From assembly GCA_016178785.1 (NCBI GenBank), contig JACOSO010000031.1:124001-188000 (forward strand): a stretch of DNA of 64,000 nucleotides, read 5' to 3'. Source of the DNA: Bacteroidota bacterium (GTDB lineage: Bacteria; Bacteroidota; Bacteroidia; Cytophagales; Cyclobacteriaceae). Within the stretch, counting starts at the first letter, position 1. Every line of letters starts with the position of its first letter. The translations under genes were made by a program, and so were the position numbers. Under the pieces are notes generated by a model. It did not search any database. It was not told the DNA's origin and was given only the letters and a program-made list of their open reading frames with translations. Below are positions 34,736 through 43,634 of the stretch, piece by piece.

Positions 34736-35143
34736 CTAAATAAATCGTTCTGAAAATTCAGTGGAAGGAATCCAGCATTGATCTTTTTTTCCAAACCATT
34801 GATACCGATGTTTGGCTATTACATTATAAATCCAATCACGCGCGAACCGAGGTGTGATCGTATACACACTTAAAATCGGATAAAGCCCATTTAGCTCTTT
34901 GCAGATTTCCAGGACTGCATCACTTCTAAGGTATGCCTTTTCCCCCTTCAGGTAGACAATTGTTTTTACTTCGGCTGATAATTGAAATTTGATCAATTGG
35001 CTTTGTCCGAAGTCTGATTGAAGTGAAGCAAATTTTAGATTTTTTTTGGAATTACGTTTAAGAATAAATTGCACGGAAGAACTGCATAAATTGCAAACTC
35101 CGTCAAAGAGCACTATTTTGTTTAGCGAATTATCTGCACCCAT
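34736..35143 (-). CDS. DCC family thiol-disulfide oxidoreductase-like protein
   Basis: 135 residues. The DCC motif is FDGVCNLCSSSVQFILKRN with two Cys near the N-terminus. It continues FASLQSDFGQSQL, a strand KTIVYLKGEKAYLRSDAVLEI and PRFARDWIYNVIAKHRYQWFGK, the standard DCC fold (COG3011). Reductase activity is presumed from the CxxC pair. It overlaps the end of the large type IX cargo gene by 22 bp. Confidence 0.85.
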   Translation of the reverse strand: MGADNSLNKIVLFDGVCNLCSSSVQFILKRNSKKNLKFASLQSDFGQSQLIKFQLSAEVKTIVYLKGEKAYLRSDAVLEICKELNGLYPILSVYTITPRFARDWIYNVIAKHRYQWFGKKDQCWIPSTEFSERFI

Positions 35144-38070
35144 CCTTTGATGGTACGGTTTCTTCTTTTCGGATCAACAACATCAAACACAACATTGGCA
35201 GTGTAATAGTAAACCCCACCATCGAGGTCGCGTCCATCGTTGTCTTTTCCATTCCAGTCGATGTAAATCGTATTCTCCCCGCCCGACTGATACTTGTACA
35301 CTTCCCTACCCCATCGGTTGTAAACTGTAAAGGTCACGCCCAAAACAAACCGCGCACATTTCTTTTTAAGAGCGTCTATATCCGGCTCTTTATTACCACA
35401 TGGATAGCCTTCATCCGGGTCACCATAATACCGGATACTGTAAGCGCTGAATCTATCATTGCATCCATCTCCATTTGGAGTAAATACGTTGGGCAATTCA
35501 TAATAAGGGCAATTATCAAAACAAAACTGGTCGCTCAGATCGCTTTCAATGCCGGCTCGGTTTACTGCAGAAATTTTGTAACACTGAGCAAATGATGGAA
35601 GATTATTGTGCACATAAAACGAATCAGTAACAAGCTCTGCAATTTTTGTGAATGACTCACCAACTGCATTGGAAGCATAAACATTATAACCCCTGATGTC
35701 GTTTTGACAATTTGAATCACTTGGTCGCTTCCAGCGAATGGTATTGCTATAACTTCCACCAAGTACCGGGCATGTGTTAAAATTATTGCAATCAATTCCT
35801 GTCGCTGACACCACGGGTTTGCAGGGAGGTTCACTGGCCGTTAGATTGATACAAGTGATCTCAGAAAAATTATTCAACGGAGCTTTAATTTTGAGATTAC
35901 CGTAAGAGCCCCTGGTCATGATTGCATAACAATAGTCCTGCGTCTTCACCAACGGTTTTTTGTCGTACTGACCTGAATCGAGGTATGTGTATTGATGCTG
36001 ACTTATGTTAACACTATCGATTAGCGTAAGATCGCTGATGGTTTTACTGTTCGTGTTTGTACTACGATAGATCAGGTGCATGGGGTATGAAGCACTACTG
36101 TTCGACCAGGGAACATTAGCATTCCAACTCAACTGAATTTGGGTAGACAGCGGCTTCAATTCCAACCTTACAGAAGATGCTACCGCGGACGTATCAAGCA
36201 CCCCCCCGTTTTTGTCATAACCAATCACTCTATAATTGTAAACAGTCTGAGAAGTATTCAATCCCGAATCGACAAATGTAGTGTCTGTCAATTGTCCGGG
36301 ATGAGCCGGCTTTAAATTGATGTTTCCGGCAAAGCCTTCGGCCCGCATTACCTTGTAAGTATAAGGCGGAGGAAACTGCGATTTATCAACTTCGAATGGA
36401 GATCGCCACTTCACCGCAATTTGTCCGGCTTGAACATCGGTCACATTAACAGAAACATTCGTCACAACCGGTGAATCAACAATGATGGGTGGAAGGCATA
36501 TCTCTTGCGAAACATAACTCTCCCCGCCATCTGGTTGCGGAAATGCAGCGACCAATCGGTAGCAGTACTTTGCACCGACCGCAAGATTTTTATCAGTAAA
36601 ATTAGATGTGCCGACTGGCACCACCCCGATGAGGTCATAACCTAAATAATCGGGCATACCGGTGACACACGTTGGCGGGGTGAAGGGCGAACTGTCGACC
36701 TTACGCCACACTTGAATCAGTTGAGCATTATTACAAACATATGGTTGCCAGCTCAAGGAAGCCGATCGCTGGCCCGGATTGAGTATAGCCGAATTCCAAA
36801 TTGGAGCTGGCGCCACTACTCTGATCTTCCAGGTCTCATAAGAGGCTAATGGAGGAGCACCATTGTCTGTAGCCTTGAAAACTACTTGGTAAGGTTGCTC
36901 TTTCACATGAGCGCAACTGGTCTGCCATGTAAACTGGATATGCGCCTGCTGCACGTCACTCAAGGTGGCTTGCCATACGGATGGCCCTGGCGCATAGGTG
37001 GCCAGAGGCAAAGCTGTGCTAAACACCTCTGAGAAAGCCTCAATCTTAGTACTGTCTCCGTCAGATTTGGTTCTGACCGGACCAACCGCGGGGTTTGTTG
37101 CAAAAATGTCTTGGGTAATTTTTGTTCCCGCGACAACGCAAATATCGGGCGGTACTTTAAGCTTAGGTCTATTGTTCTTACAGTCTTCAATAACAATCTG
37201 CATGTCTCTTTCTACAAAGCCCAACGACACCCACGTGTTGGTACCTCTTACCTTACGCCACTCACGAATGATAAATGCAATATTATATTCACCTGCTTTG
37301 CCCGGGGCATCCCAAGTTATCGTTCCTGATATGGGATCAATTTTATAATCCGGAGGTCCACTGCCGGCTTCATTAGCCTGAGAATAGGGAACTCCAATCG
37401 AAGTGTAGAATTTTTGCGAGTTGGGATTCACGTAATTACTTACGTCAATAGCTGAGACAAAGATTCCGTCAGAATTATACACCCCGCCTTGCTTAGGCAC
37501 GTACTTCTCATACGAAAGGCTGTCTCCATCCGGGTCATAAGCTCCGGGGTTATGCGTCCATTTGACGCCAGTACATCCCTGGTCAACAGGCGGCACCAAT
37601 AGTTGAGGCGTATTATTACATCCTCCTATGAAATCATCTATTAAAATCTGGGTTTGAACGAAAAAAGGAGTCTGCACTGAGTTATCCATGTTCAGAACTC
37701 CATCATTTCGGTTCTGTTCGTAGTAAGTAATGGTATAAAGGCCGGGCCCGGGATAAGTGTAATCAACTGGATAGGTCACCTCACCTATCGGTCCGTTATC
37801 CGACTGCCCAATAATCGGAGGGTTATCAACTTCATGCGGGTGAAAAATCGGGCTTCCATCACCAAAACTCAATTCACCAGAATTGCCGCTGCTAAACTTT
37901 ACGGGCACATTGGCTCGTGTATAGATGTGAAGTGTTACCCTATAGCGATAACTACTGCAACTAAGTCGTGTAACTGTAATATCCCCAGCTCGCAGGTGTG
38001 TGGCTTGAGCAGCCAATGAAATGGAAACCAGCGGGACAAACAAAAAGAAAAACCGCACAAACTTCAGCAT
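35122..38070 (-). CDS. Type IX-secreted multidomain protein with type B gliding C-terminal domain
   Basis: 982 residues. A signal peptide (FFLFVPLVSISLAAQ) precedes ATHLRAGDITV, a start seen in large Bacteroidota surface proteins. The middle has Ig/PKD- and fibronectin III-like segments. The final about 90 residues are a gliding-motility-type C-terminal sorting domain: LPNVFTPNGDGCNDRF, FTVYNRWGREVYKY, WNGKDNDGRDLDGGVYYY. This domain directs export through the type IX system and surface display. Eleven or more Cys in the interdomain parts suggest disulfides. The function beyond surface exposure is unknown. Confidence 0.88.
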   Translation of the reverse strand: MLKFVRFFFLFVPLVSISLAAQATHLRAGDITVTRLSCSSYRYRVTLHIYTRANVPVKFSSGNSGELSFGDGSPIFHPHEVDNPPIIGQSDNGPIGEVTYPVDYTYPGPGLYTITYYEQNRNDGVLNMDNSVQTPFFVQTQILIDDFIGGCNNTPQLLVPPVDQGCTGVKWTHNPGAYDPDGDSLSYEKYVPKQGGVYNSDGIFVSAIDVSNYVNPNSQKFYTSIGVPYSQANEAGSGPPDYKIDPISGTITWDAPGKAGEYNIAFIIREWRKVRGTNTWVSLGFVERDMQIVIEDCKNNRPKLKVPPDICVVAGTKITQDIFATNPAVGPVRTKSDGDSTKIEAFSEVFSTALPLATYAPGPSVWQATLSDVQQAHIQFTWQTSCAHVKEQPYQVVFKATDNGAPPLASYETWKIRVVAPAPIWNSAILNPGQRSASLSWQPYVCNNAQLIQVWRKVDSSPFTPPTCVTGMPDYLGYDLIGVVPVGTSNFTDKNLAVGAKYCYRLVAAFPQPDGGESYVSQEICLPPIIVDSPVVTNVSVNVTDVQAGQIAVKWRSPFEVDKSQFPPPYTYKVMRAEGFAGNINLKPAHPGQLTDTTFVDSGLNTSQTVYNYRVIGYDKNGGVLDTSAVASSVRLELKPLSTQIQLSWNANVPWSNSSASYPMHLIYRSTNTNSKTISDLTLIDSVNISQHQYTYLDSGQYDKKPLVKTQDYCYAIMTRGSYGNLKIKAPLNNFSEITCINLTASEPPCKPVVSATGIDCNNFNTCPVLGGSYSNTIRWKRPSDSNCQNDIRGYNVYASNAVGESFTKIAELVTDSFYVHNNLPSFAQCYKISAVNRAGIESDLSDQFCFDNCPYYELPNVFTPNGDGCNDRFSAYSIRYYGDPDEGYPCGNKEPDIDALKKKCARFVLGVTFTVYNRWGREVYKYQSGGENTIYIDWNGKDNDGRDLDGGVYYYTANVVFDVVDPKRRNRTIKGWVQIIR

Positions 38071-38197
38071 TCAAAAAATGGATAATAATGATTCAAAAAT
38101 ACAACTTTAATAACGATGATTGCCTTTCAGTAACTAAGGTTCTAAAATAACTGATTACCAAACGAATATTAATAACTATTATTGGGTGATATACTTA

Positions 38198-38270
38198 TAA
38201 TTCCAAATTACAAGTTTAAGATCACAGATTGATTTCACTGGAATCTGTAATTTGCAATTTGTAATCACTT
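38198..38270. repeat. AAATTACAAnTTT-style repeats abutting a start codon
   Basis: TTCCAAATTACAAGTTTAAG and CTGTAATTTGCAATTTGTAA directly precede the ATG at 38271. A near-identical arrangement (GTAATTTGCAATCTGAAATT, then AATCACTTAC) precedes the gene at 62648. Confidence 0.5.
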
Positions 38271-38510
38271 ATGAGAGTAGTTGGAGAAATTGCACACCCC
38301 GAATTGAAAATCACCATTTTTCATTGGAACAACCGCTATCTTATAAAACTTGAGGCCGGCCTTTTCGAGCAAACCTATAAGATTCACGAATACGATATTT
38401 CATCGGAAGAAGAAGTAAAAAAATTAGTGGATGAAACGTTTATTAAAAGTGCGATGATTCGCTTCAACGAAATGGCGGAAAGTCTCCAAAACTCATTGAA
38501 TAAAATTTGA
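38271..38510 (+). CDS. Small hypothetical protein, 79 residues
   Basis: No signal peptide. Strands VVGEIAHPELKITIFHWNNRYLIKLEAGLFEQTYK are followed by helices SSEEEVKKLVDETFIKSAMIRFNEMAESLQNSL. The alpha-plus-beta layout with FHWNNRYLIKLE looks like a conserved small Bacteroidota protein of unknown role. It is a single gene divergent from the type IX cargo gene. Confidence 0.7.
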   Translation: MRVVGEIAHPELKITIFHWNNRYLIKLEAGLFEQTYKIHEYDISSEEEVKKLVDETFIKSAMIRFNEMAESLQNSLNKI

Positions 38511-38767
38511 CCCGGATTACGCATGGCTAATTGAGTGATTATAAATTCCTCTTTACACTCCAGTTACATCACCGATTCATTTGATTCGCATGATTTCGTT
38601 CTCAGCCTATAATTTTTAGAGGGTAAACGATACTATGTCTTCACCAAATTGATGAATACCAAGTCAGAAAAATGTCTTATCGCGGAAATCAGATTAATCA
38701 TTCGCTTTGGTGAAGATGTAAATTTGTAGTAATGCACAGAGTCATTTAATGAATAATCCAGGTTAGC
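38511..38767. other. Intergenic region with an inverted repeat
   Basis: No gene is seen in the 300-bp gap before the acyltransferase. It holds a perfect 11-bp inverted repeat, TCTTCACCAAA (38638-38648) and TTTGGTGAAGA (38706-38716), followed by a TAAATTTG box at 38719-38726. It could be an operator or a structured leader. Confidence 0.45.
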
Positions 38768-38799
38768 TTTTGGGATTGAGGCTCGGTAAGTTAACTTTG
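38768..38799 (+). promoter_or_regulatory. Promoter of the acyltransferase-gpsA operon
   Basis: TTTTG (38768-38772), a 19-bp spacer and TAACTTTG (38792-38799) match the Bacteroidetes consensus at both boxes. The predicted start of transcription is a few bases downstream and the ATG is at 38822. Confidence 0.65.
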
Positions 38800-38821
38800 A
38801 CCTCTTGTCTATTTGCAGTTG

Positions 38822-40513
38822 ATGGAAATCATTGAAGAAAAAAAGAACAAAAATAAAAAGTACAAGCCGATACTCGATCGTATCCCCGATTGGCCTGTCT
38901 ATCAGCTTAGCAAAAACCGTAAGGAGTTTGTTGAAGAAGTGACCAGCAAGTCGGTTGAACGCATCCTAGAGATGCGGCCCTCGTACAAACAGCTGATCGA
39001 AGATTTGCAGGCTACCGCTTACCGTGAACAAAACCGGATCAAGCGAAACCGCTGGCGCATTGACCCAAAGGATGATTCGAGTTTTTGGAGTTCCGTAAAG
39101 AATGAATTAGTAGAACTCGGGGCAAAAGATCAAGAAGAAGTAAAACCAAAAGTAGATGAGCTCTTAACAAAAATTGTTCATCGGTACGCTTCTGAGATCG
39201 CGGGCAATTTCAAGCCTACGAGTTACCGATTTGCACGTGAAGCCGTAAAATTTTGGTTTGGGCGTTTGCTCAACGGGGCACGCATAAAAAAATTCGGTGG
39301 ATTCTTTCGTAATCAATACGCGCTGCGCGACAAAATCCATATTGTAGGCAAAGTAAAAATGATTCGAAAGTTGGCGAGGCAAGGCACCGTGGTGATGGTG
39401 CCAACGCATTTCAGTAATCTGGATTCGATTTTGATAGGCTGGGTGATTCATGCGATGGGGCTACCCGCATTCATTTATGGTGCAGGACTCAACCTCTTCA
39501 ACATCAAGATCATTGCATACTTTATGAATAGCCTTGGTGCGTACAAAGTTGATCGCAGAAAGAAAAATCTTCCGTACCTCGAAACACTGAAGATGTATTC
39601 AAATCTCGCCATCCAAAAAGGAGCGCACAGCTTGTTTTTTCCTGGTGGCACGCGCTCACGTTCCGGAATGATTGAAAAACAATTGAAGCTGGGGCTATTG
39701 AGTACAGCAATTGAAGCGCAACGAACCTTGTACAACAATCCGGCAGGTGAAGCTCGAAAGATTTTTGTAGTGCCGGTCACTCTGAACTATCATTTTGTAC
39801 TCGAAGCCCCTGATCTCATTGAAGATTATTTATCTAAAAAAGGACAAGACAGGTACTTTCCCGAGCAAGATAAATACGGCAGTTTTCAGCTGATCAGATT
39901 TATGATCAAGTTCTTTGGCAATAGATCAAACATTTCGGTTTCCATCGGTCCGGGTCTTGACGTAATGGGTAATTACGTTGACGAAGAGGGAAACAGCCTT
40001 GACTCGCACGGAAGAATAATTAACACAAAAGATTACTTCACAAGCAGCGGACAACTTACGATAGACCGTCAGCGCGAAGATGAATACACTAGAATGCTGA
40101 GTCAGCGGATCGTAAGTGAATATCATAAAATCAATCGCGTGTTTGCAAGTCACTTGGTCTCTTTTGTAGCGTTTGAGATATGGCAGAAAAAACACAGTCA
40201 GCTTGATCTGTTCAGTTTGCTTCGCTTGCCGGAGGAAGATTTGGAAATCGACTATTTGGAATTTAAAACTGTATTTAAAAGGGTGCGCAAGCAAATCTAT
40301 CAAATGAAAGAAGAAGGTAAAATCAATTTTGCCTCGCACCTCAAAGGAAAATCAGACCTGGTGATCAAACGCGGTATTGACAATGCGGGCGTGTTTCATT
40401 TGAACAGGTCTGTTGCAAAAAACAAAAAAGGAAATATCATCACACAGGATTTATCCTTACTTTACTACTACCACAACCGCTTAGTCGGATATGACCTCGA
40501 ACAATTCATCTGA
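38822..40513 (+). CDS. Glycerolipid acyltransferase (PlsC/PlsB-like)
   Basis: 563 residues from the ATG at 38822; a TTG at 38813 would add three residues and lies closer to the promoter. The acyltransferase motif I is THFSNLD (HxxxxD), motif II GAYKVDRRKKN and motif III FFPGGTRSRSG. N- and C-terminal helical extensions make it longer than a typical PlsC. It overlaps gpsA, which makes glycerol 3-phosphate, by 23 bp. That coupling points to acylation of glycerol 3-phosphate or its lyso product in phospholipid synthesis. Which of the two it uses is uncertain. Confidence 0.82.
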   Translation: MEIIEEKKNKNKKYKPILDRIPDWPVYQLSKNRKEFVEEVTSKSVERILEMRPSYKQLIEDLQATAYREQNRIKRNRWRIDPKDDSSFWSSVKNELVELGAKDQEEVKPKVDELLTKIVHRYASEIAGNFKPTSYRFAREAVKFWFGRLLNGARIKKFGGFFRNQYALRDKIHIVGKVKMIRKLARQGTVVMVPTHFSNLDSILIGWVIHAMGLPAFIYGAGLNLFNIKIIAYFMNSLGAYKVDRRKKNLPYLETLKMYSNLAIQKGAHSLFFPGGTRSRSGMIEKQLKLGLLSTAIEAQRTLYNNPAGEARKIFVVPVTLNYHFVLEAPDLIEDYLSKKGQDRYFPEQDKYGSFQLIRFMIKFFGNRSNISVSIGPGLDVMGNYVDEEGNSLDSHGRIINTKDYFTSSGQLTIDRQREDEYTRMLSQRIVSEYHKINRVFASHLVSFVAFEIWQKKHSQLDLFSLLRLPEEDLEIDYLEFKTVFKRVRKQIYQMKEEGKINFASHLKGKSDLVIKRGIDNAGVFHLNRSVAKNKKGNIITQDLSLLYYYHNRLVGYDLEQFI

Positions 40514-41546
40514 AATACCGGTCGGGGTTATTGGTGCGGGAAATTTCGGCACCGTCATCGCAAACATGCTGGCGCAAAACCGCAAAGTGTTGCTCTACGC
40601 GCGCAACTCTGAAGATGTTCATCGAATTAACTCCACGCATCAAAACCGCGGCTATGAAGTTCATCCTCAGGTAGAGGCCGTCAACGATTTTGAACGAATT
40701 GGTCGAGAATGTGAAGTTATCTTTCCGATGGTGCCTTCTTCGCACTTTCGTGAAATGATGATTAAGCTAGCTCCTCATCTGCATCCATACCACATGCTGA
40801 TCCATGGCACTAAAGGATTTGACCTTGTACTTCCCAAAGGCGAGACTATAGAGACAGTAAAAAAATTGGACAGAAGCATGGTGAAAACCATGAGTGAAGT
40901 TATTCGAGAAGAAAGCGTTGCCGTGCGAATCGGATGCCTTGCGGGGCCAAATCTGAGTAAAGAACTGGCTGAACGGCAGCCGGCCGCTACCGTGGTGGCA
41001 AGTCATTTCAATGAAGTTATTCAAACAGGAAAAAAATTACTGAAGAGCGATCGTTTTCAGGTGTATGAAAACAGTGACATCGTTGGTGTAGAGATTGCGG
41101 GCGTTTTGAAAAATATTATCGCCATTGCTTCTGGAGCATTAAGTGGCCTGGGTTTTGGCGACAATGCAAAGGGTTTGTTGATCAGTCGTGGAGCTGTGGA
41201 GATGGTCTATCTCGGCCGCGCTCTTGGTGGTGATACAAAAGCTTTTCTTGGCGTGGCAGGCATTGGTGATCTTGTGACTACATGCAACAGTCCGAAGAGC
41301 AGAAACTTTAGCGTTGGTTATCGCCTGGCTAAGGGTGAAAAGCTTCAGGACATCATTGAAGACATGAAAGAAGTTGCTGAAGGAATCAATACTGTGCGCA
41401 TCGCCAAAATGTGCGCAGATCATTATAAAGTTCGTGCCCTTATTACGGATAGGTTATACAAAGTTTTATTCGAAGGGCATACGGTAGAAGAGGCACTCGA
41501 TTTTCTCCTGCGCTTCCCACTGAATGTGGATATTGATTTTATTTGA
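40491..41546 (+). CDS. gpsA: NAD(P)H-dependent glycerol-3-phosphate dehydrogenase
   Basis: 351 residues. The Rossmann motif is VGVIGAGNFGTVIANML. Others are GTKGFDL, CLAGPNLSKELAERQPAATVVAS, the catalytic Lys region EIAGVLKNIIAIASG, and GDLVTTCNSPKSRNF. It reduces dihydroxyacetone phosphate to glycerol 3-phosphate for membrane lipids. It is cotranscribed with the upstream acyltransferase and converges with the HIT gene with no gap. Confidence 0.95.
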   Translation: MTSNNSSEIPVGVIGAGNFGTVIANMLAQNRKVLLYARNSEDVHRINSTHQNRGYEVHPQVEAVNDFERIGRECEVIFPMVPSSHFREMMIKLAPHLHPYHMLIHGTKGFDLVLPKGETIETVKKLDRSMVKTMSEVIREESVAVRIGCLAGPNLSKELAERQPAATVVASHFNEVIQTGKKLLKSDRFQVYENSDIVGVEIAGVLKNIIAIASGALSGLGFGDNAKGLLISRGAVEMVYLGRALGGDTKAFLGVAGIGDLVTTCNSPKSRNFSVGYRLAKGEKLQDIIEDMKEVAEGINTVRIAKMCADHYKVRALITDRLYKVLFEGHTVEEALDFLLRFPLNVDIDFI

Positions 41547-41945
41547 TCAAGTAAGATTGATGTGAATTTCTTTCATCACTTTCTCAAATTCCACTTTAGA
41601 AAGTTTAAGCTTAGGGTTCGCAAAATTGATATCATTCATTCCATTCATAGGCACGAGATGGAGATGTGCGTGGGGAATTTCAAAGCCAATTACTGCCACT
41701 CCTACCCTCTTGCATTTCACTGATTTACGAATTGCAGCAGCAACTCTCTTTGAGAACACCATCATTGATGATAGTGTGTCTTCGTCAAGATCAAAAAAAT
41801 AATCGGTTTCCTTTTTTTTGGGTACGATTAACGTATGCCCAACAGACAACGGATTGATATCAAGGAATGCAATAAAGTTATCGTCTTCAGCAACCGTGTA
41901 GCTGGGAATTTCGCGATTGACGATTTTGGTAAAGATAGATGGCAT
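41547..41945 (-). CDS. HIT family nucleotide hydrolase/transferase
   Basis: 132 residues. It opens IFTKIVNREIPSYTVAEDDNFIAFLDINP and carries the histidine triad HAHLHLVPM near residue 98. HIT proteins of this size hydrolyse nucleotide phosphoramidates or dinucleotides. The physiological substrate is not known. It is just downstream of greA on the same strand, an arrangement common in Bacteroidota. Confidence 0.93.
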   Translation of the reverse strand: MPSIFTKIVNREIPSYTVAEDDNFIAFLDINPLSVGHTLIVPKKKETDYFFDLDEDTLSSMMVFSKRVAAAIRKSVKCKRVGVAVIGFEIPHAHLHLVPMNGMNDINFANPKLKLSKVEFEKVMKEIHINLT

Positions 41946-42038
41946 TTTAGATTGAAGAATTATGATTTTAGAATTATGAAATTACAATTGAATCAAAGAA
42001 AACAGAAATCTCAAATCTAAATTCTGAAGTCTAAAATC

Positions 42039-42515
42039 CTAGGCGCCAATATTCACAATCTCAAACTCCATCTCACCTGCCGGTGTTTTTACTTTGGCTA
42101 CGTCACCCTTCTTTTTTCCTAACAAACCTTTTCCAATTGGTGACTGTGTTGAGATTTTTCCCGCCTTCAAATCAGCTTCTTCTTCACTTACCAGAACATA
42201 AGTCACCGATGCACCATTCTTTTTATTCTTGATTGTAACTTTAGAAAGAATAGAAACAGATGACGTGTCAATTTTCGTTTCGTCTATCAATCGCGCATTA
42301 CCTACAAGATCTTCCAGTTTTGCAATTTTTGCTTCGAGGTGGCCTTGCGCATCTTTGGCGGCATCGTATTCGGCATTCTCACTCAAATCGCCTTTATCCC
42401 GTGCTTCGGCAATCTGTTTTGCAATTTCCGAGCGGCCTTTGGTCTTAAGGGTATTCAGTTCGTTGGTAAGTCTATCTAAACCCTCTTTAGTGTAATACGA
42501 AATTTTTTTGCTCAT
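42039..42515 (-). CDS. greA: Transcription elongation factor GreA
   Basis: 158 residues. The N-terminal coiled coil (LDRLTNELNTLKTKGRSEIAKQIAEARDKGDLSENAEYDAAKDAQ) ends in the acidic tip used to stimulate RNA cleavage. The C-terminal FKBP-like domain includes SPIGKGLLGKKKGDVAKVKTPAGEMEFEI. It rescues backtracked RNA polymerase. Confidence 0.96.
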   Translation of the reverse strand: MSKKISYYTKEGLDRLTNELNTLKTKGRSEIAKQIAEARDKGDLSENAEYDAAKDAQGHLEAKIAKLEDLVGNARLIDETKIDTSSVSILSKVTIKNKKNGASVTYVLVSEEEADLKAGKISTQSPIGKGLLGKKKGDVAKVKTPAGEMEFEIVNIGA

Positions 42516-42550
42516 AAATTCATTCCATTAAAAAATATTTTCATCCCATC

Positions 42551-42591
42551 ATTAAAAAACAAAACAACGGCTTCGATGCGGAGCCGTTGTT
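42551..42591 (-). terminator. Intrinsic terminator after the pentapeptide-repeat gene
   Basis: On the minus strand AACAACGGCT, a 9-nt loop, then AGCCGTTGTT forms a 10-bp stem followed by TTGTTTTTTAATG. It lies about 92 bp past the 42683 stop and just upstream of greA. Confidence 0.85.
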
Positions 42592-42682
42592 CTTTCGATA
42601 CAAAGATAACTTATTAAAACACGTGAGCAAAATTTAACCTTGATTATGCACCGGCAACTCGCCCTAAAATGAATAATCCGGT

Positions 42683-43525
42683 TTAAGTGCCCACTAATTC
42701 GGGAATAGTCGCTTTCACTTGCTCTAAAATTTCGTCATCAAATTTGGCTAGGTAAAGCGTTTTGGCTTTGGTCAATTGTTCTACTGTCAATCCCTTTGCC
42801 CCGCGGAGGTCCGCTTTATATAAACTTGCATTTTCAAAATCAGCTCCCATTAAGTAACTGTTTTGCAGATTTGATTCCATCAAGTAGGAGTTTTTAAAAC
42901 TCGTTTTGATTAGGAAAGCCCCCTCAAAATTGGCCTTGATCAAAAACGCGTCTTTAAAATTAGCACCACTGGCATAAGCCCCTTTCAAAATTGCCTGATT
43001 GAGATTTGAGTTTTCCAAATTGGTTTGATTGAGCCGAGTGTTCTCCAAATTGGTTTCGATCAGCGATGAATTGGAAAGATTTGCCGAATTCAGATTCGAG
43101 GCTTTCAAATTCACATGGCTAAGATTCGTGCGAGACAGATGGCAATTCACCAAATTGATCTCATAGATTTTGTGACGGTTTAAGCGCTTGATATTTCCTA
43201 CGGTGCGAAATGCCGCCTCTTCTGATTCCCACAAACGAAAGTCATCAATTTCATCTTTGTAGGTTCGAATCTGCTGGCGCGTCTGGCCATTTTGGTTCAA
43301 CCAGAAAAGCAAAATACCAATCACCGCAATATCGAAGATCATGCCATGAGCTTCTGCCAAAATTTGTCCCCAAAACGAATGGAAGTCAGCGATGTAATAA
43401 CTGAGGCTCAGGCTTAAAACAATAACGGCAACGCAGACCAAAACAAGGGTGCTTGTGAGCAGAGGTTTTTCGACAATCTCATCGAACTTGTCTTTTATTT
43501 GCTGTTTGAATCCCTTCTTCGCCAT
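42683..43525 (-). CDS. Membrane-anchored pentapeptide-repeat protein
   Basis: 280 residues from the ATG at 43525 (MAKKGFKQQIKDKF). A longer frame to 43576 adds an atypical N-terminus and is not preferred. Two membrane segments (TSTLVLVCVAVIVLSLSLSYYI and MIFDIAVIGILLFWL) come first. From about 115 there are about 25 pentapeptide units of the A(N/D)LxN type (for example LSHVNLKASNLNSANLSNSS). These fold as a right-handed quadrilateral helix. The role of membrane-tethered members is unknown. It forms its own unit with a terminator. Confidence 0.83.
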   Translation of the reverse strand: MAKKGFKQQIKDKFDEIVEKPLLTSTLVLVCVAVIVLSLSLSYYIADFHSFWGQILAEAHGMIFDIAVIGILLFWLNQNGQTRQQIRTYKDEIDDFRLWESEEAAFRTVGNIKRLNRHKIYEINLVNCHLSRTNLSHVNLKASNLNSANLSNSSLIETNLENTRLNQTNLENSNLNQAILKGAYASGANFKDAFLIKANFEGAFLIKTSFKNSYLMESNLQNSYLMGADFENASLYKADLRGAKGLTVEQLTKAKTLYLAKFDDEILEQVKATIPELVGT

Positions 43526-43634
43526 CACTAAAGTATCACAACGGAATTTATAGAATTTCCGCCACAAACAAAACAAAAGTTGATGCTATAAATCCTTCTC
43601 ATTCAAATAAAAAGTTACATTGTTTGTTATGTAA

